From assembly GCA_963402885.1 (NCBI GenBank), contig OY727094.1:16556501-16620500 (forward strand): 64,000 bases of DNA. The letters are read 5' to 3'. The stretch is from Antedon bifida. Its lineage: Eukaryota > Echinodermata > Crinoidea > Comatulida > Antedonidae. Below, one piece after another: positions 61,001-64,000 of this stretch. The translations under genes and the position numbers were made by a program. How positions within the stretch are numbered: the first letter of the stretch is position 1; each line of letters begins with the position of its first letter. A model generated the notes under the pieces. It was not told where the DNA came from. It searched no databases and saw only the letters and a list, made by a program, of their open reading frames with translations.

Positions 61001-64000
61001 ACATGAATGCCACACAGTCCCACACGTACACTGGGGAATGGCGGTCGTTCATGTACATGATGTACATGAATGGTAAGGCCAGTGTGTACTTGATTGCCAC
61101 ACAGTCCCACACGTACACAGGGAAATGGAGGTCGTTTATGTACATGATGTACAGGAATGGTAAGGCCAGTGCGTACTTGATTGCCACACAGTCCCACACG
61201 TACACAGGGGAATGGCGGTCGTTTACGTACATGATGTACAGGAATGGTAAAGCCAGTGCGTACTTGATTGCCACACAGTCTCACACGTACACAGGGGAAT
61301 GGCGGTCGTTTACGTTCATGATGTACAGGAATGGTAAGGCCAGTGTGTACTTGATTGCCACACAGTCCCACACGTACACAGGGGAATGGCGGTCGTTTAT
61401 GTACATGATGTACAGGAATGGTAAGGCCAGTGCGTACTTGATTGCCACACAGTCCCACACGTACACTGGGGAATGGCGGTCGTTTATGTACATGATGTAC
61501 AGGAATGGTAAGGCCAGTGCGTACTTGATTGTCACACAGTCCCACACGTACACAGGGGAATGGCGGTCGTTTATGTACATGATGTACAGGAATGGTAAGG
61601 CCAGTGCGTACTTGATTGTCACACAGTCCCACACGTACACAGGGGAATGGCGGTCGTTTATGTACATGATGTACAGGAATGGTAAGGCCAGTGTGTACTT
61701 GATTGCCACACAGTCCCACACGTACACAGGGGAATGGCAGTCGTTTATGTACATGATGTACAGGAATGGTAAGGCCAGTGCGTACTTGATTGCCACACAG
61801 TCCCACACGTACACAGGGGAATGGTGGTCTTTTACGTACATGATGTACATGAATGGTAAGGCCAGTGTGTACTTGATTGCCACACGGTCCCACACGTACA
61901 CAGGGGAATGGCGGTCGTTTATGTACATGATGTACAGGAATGGTAAGGCCAGTGTGTACTTGATTGCCACACAGTCCCACACGTACACAGGGGAATGGCG
62001 GTCGTTTACGTTCATGATGTACAGGAATGGTAAGGCCAGTGCGTACTTGATTGCCACACAGTCCCACACGTACACAGGGGAATGGCGGTCGTTTATGTAC
62101 ATGATGTACAGGAATGGTAAGGCCAGTGCGTACTTGATTGCCACACAGTCCCACACGTACACAGGGGAATGGCGGTCGTTTATGTACATGATGTACAGGA
62201 ATGGTAAGGCCAGTGCGTACTTGATTGCCACACAGTCCCACACGTACACAGGGCATGGCGGTCGTTTACGTACATGATGTACAGGAATGGTAAGGCCAGT
62301 GCGTATTAGATTGCCACACAGTCCCACATGTACACAGGGGAATGGCGGTCATTTATGTACATGATGTACAGGAATGGTAAGGCCAGTGCGTACTTGATTG
62401 CCACACAGTCCCACACGTACACAAGGGCATGGCGGTCGTTTACGTACATGATGTACAGGAATGGTAAGGCCAGTGCGTATTAGATTGCCACACAGTCCCA
62501 CACGTACACAGGGGCATGGCGGTCGTTTATGTACATGATGTACAGGAATGGTAAGGCCAGTGTGTACTTGATTGCCACACAGTCTCACACGTACACAGGG
62601 GAATGGCGGTCGTTTATGTACATGATGTACAGGAATGGTAAGGCCAGTGTGTACTTGATTGCCACACAGTTCCACACGTACACAGGGGAATGGCGGTCGT
62701 TTACGTACATGATGTACAGGAATGGTAAGGCCAGTGCGTACTAGATTGCCACACAGTCCCACACGTACACAGGGGAATAGCAGTCGTTTACGTACACGAT
62801 GTACAGGAATGGTAAGGCCAGTGCGTATCAGATTGTCACACAGTCCCACACGTACACAGGGGAATGGCAGTCGTTTATGTACATGATGTATAGGAATGGT
62901 AAGCCCAGTGCGTACTCGATTGCCACACAGCTCCACACGTACACAGGGGAATGGCGGTCGTTTACGTACATGATGTACAGGAATGGTAAGGCCAGTGCGT
63001 ACTTGATTGCCACACAGCCCCACACGTACACAGGGGAATGGCAGTCGTTTACGTACATGATGTACAGGAATGGTAAGTCCAGTGCGTACTTGATTGCCAC
63101 ACAGCCCCACACGTACACAGGGGAATGGCGGTCGTTTACGTACATGATGTACAGGAATGGTAAGGCCAGTGCGTACTTGATTGCCACACAGTCCCACACG
63201 TACACAGGGGAATGGCGGTCGTTTATGTACATGATGTACAGGAATGGTAAGGCCAGTGCGTACTTGATTGCCACACAGTCCCACACGTACACAGGGGAAT
63301 GGCGGTCGTTTATGTACATGATGTACAGGAATGGTAAGGCCAGTGCGTACTTGATTGTCACACAGTCCCACACGTACACAGGGGAATGGCGGTCGTTTAT
63401 GTACATGATGTACAGGAATGGTAAGGCCAGTGCGTACTTGATTGTCACACAGTCCCACACGTACACAGGGGAATGGCGGTCGTTTATGTACATGATGTAC
63501 AGGAATGGTAAGGCCAGTGTGTACTTGATTGCCACACAGTCCCACACGTACACAGGGGAATGGCAGTCGTTTATGTACATGATGTACAGGAATGGTAAGG
63601 CCAGTGCGTACTTGATTGCCACACAGTCCCACACGTACACAGGGGAATGGTGGTCTTTTACGTACATGATGTACATGAATGGTAAGGCCAGTGTGTACTT
63701 GATTGCCACACGGTCCCACACGTACACAGGGGAATGGCGGTCGTTTATGTACATGATGTACAGGAATGGTAAGGCCAGTGTGTACTTGATTGCCACACAG
63801 TCCCACACGTACACAGGGGAATGGCGGTCGTTTACGTTCATGATGTACAGGAATGGTAAGGCCAGTGCGTACTTGATTGCCACACAGTCCCACACGTACA
63901 CAGGGGAATGGCGGTCGTTTATGTACATGATGTACAGGAATGGTAAGGCCAGTGCGTACTTGATTGCCACACAGTCCCACACGTACACAGGGGAATGGCG
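55081..64000. repeat. Satellite array, 87-bp unit, about 102 copies, with higher-order structure
   Basis: The unit reads GTACTTGATTGCCACACAGT, CCCACACGTACACAGGGGAA, TGGCGGTCGTTTATGTACAT, GATGTACAGGAATGGTAAGG, CCAGTGC. The period is 87 bp with rare 1-4 bp length changes. Diagnostic variants repeat in order: the rare GGTGGTCTTTTACG unit begins at 58261, 59914, 61827 and 63653, spacings of 1653, 1913 and 1826, or 19, 22 and 21 units (the last two minus 1 bp). The array therefore contains multi-unit blocks that were copied as a whole. It continues past the window end. Because 87 is 29 codons and the unit has few stops, frames of 400-1068 codons stay open on both strands (for example 57137-60343 minus); these are by-products. 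Confidence 0.97.

Noticed and set aside
57137-63980. Open frames of 400-1068 codons on both strands in the 87-bp array
   Set aside because: The unit is 29 codons long, so any stop-free frame stays open. Several frames on both strands are open at once, variation is at CpG sites and non-silent, and single-base indels switch frames. No start, splice or domain evidence.
40977-64000. CRISPR-like regularly spaced repeats
   Set aside because: The arrays are head-to-tail units with no unique spacers, in animal DNA with intron-containing genes.

Overview
The window is animal nuclear DNA. It is AT-rich and intron-rich, contains short exons with GT/AG borders, an EGF-domain secreted protein gene, many classes of animal transposon and very large minisatellites. 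There are no operons or bacterial signals. The transposon mix (L1/Tx1-like and CR1/L2-like LINEs, Penelope-like fragments, pogo, hAT, Harbinger-like elements) and the abundance of the TAGGCCTA word suggest a marine invertebrate, possibly an echinoderm or hemichordate. That placement is inference; no species marker is visible.

Two host genes are supported, both on the minus strand. (1) An ankyrin-repeat gene enters at 37108 (probable ATG) and runs down to 1947 through four phase-0 exons of 57, 75, 99 and 99 bp. The two 99-bp exons each encode exactly one 33-residue ankyrin repeat. Its introns are about 0.7, 6.2 and 28 kb, and the gene continues past position 1. (2) The 3' end of a VWDE-like (von Willebrand factor D and EGF domain) gene occupies 54896 down to 50646. 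Its coding exon is split by a 2.84-kb LINE at 51646-54486. The split codon frame is exactly restored if the LINE and one TACAG target copy are ignored.

Regions: 1-986, an L1/Tx1-like LINE tail abutting a Penelope-like RT fragment. 1947-37108, the ankyrin gene, whose introns carry a palindromic MITE (3.7 kb), a fold-back element filled with palindromic minisatellite (8.6-9.5 kb), a 229-bp tandem duplication next to an ETS/YY1 promoter-like patch (10.3-10.9 kb), a nearly intact pogo transposon with TA target duplication (15.2-18.4 kb), a nested retroelement insertion with 16-bp target duplication (22.2-26.1 kb) and a non-autonomous hAT with 8-bp target duplication (32.0-33.6 kb). 38.6-39.5, a Harbinger-like MITE. 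39.6-46.3, three minisatellites with unit lengths of 71, 73 and 72 bp; the 73-bp array has about 47 copies. 46.8-50.6, repeats and duplicated non-coding DNA. 50.6-54.9, the disrupted EGF gene. 55.08-64.0, an 87-bp satellite of about 102 copies with higher-order blocks of 19-22 units, running off the window end and lying upstream (probably intronic) of the EGF exon.

No cooperating gene system is evident. The biology here is mostly mobile-element nesting and tandem-array amplification around two genes. The most notable points are the LINE that breaks an EGF exon and itself encodes an ORF1/ORF2 deletion chimera, three hammerhead-ribozyme-like motifs typical of Penelope-like elements, and the higher-order 87-bp satellite whose variation looks like CpG decay rather than coding change.
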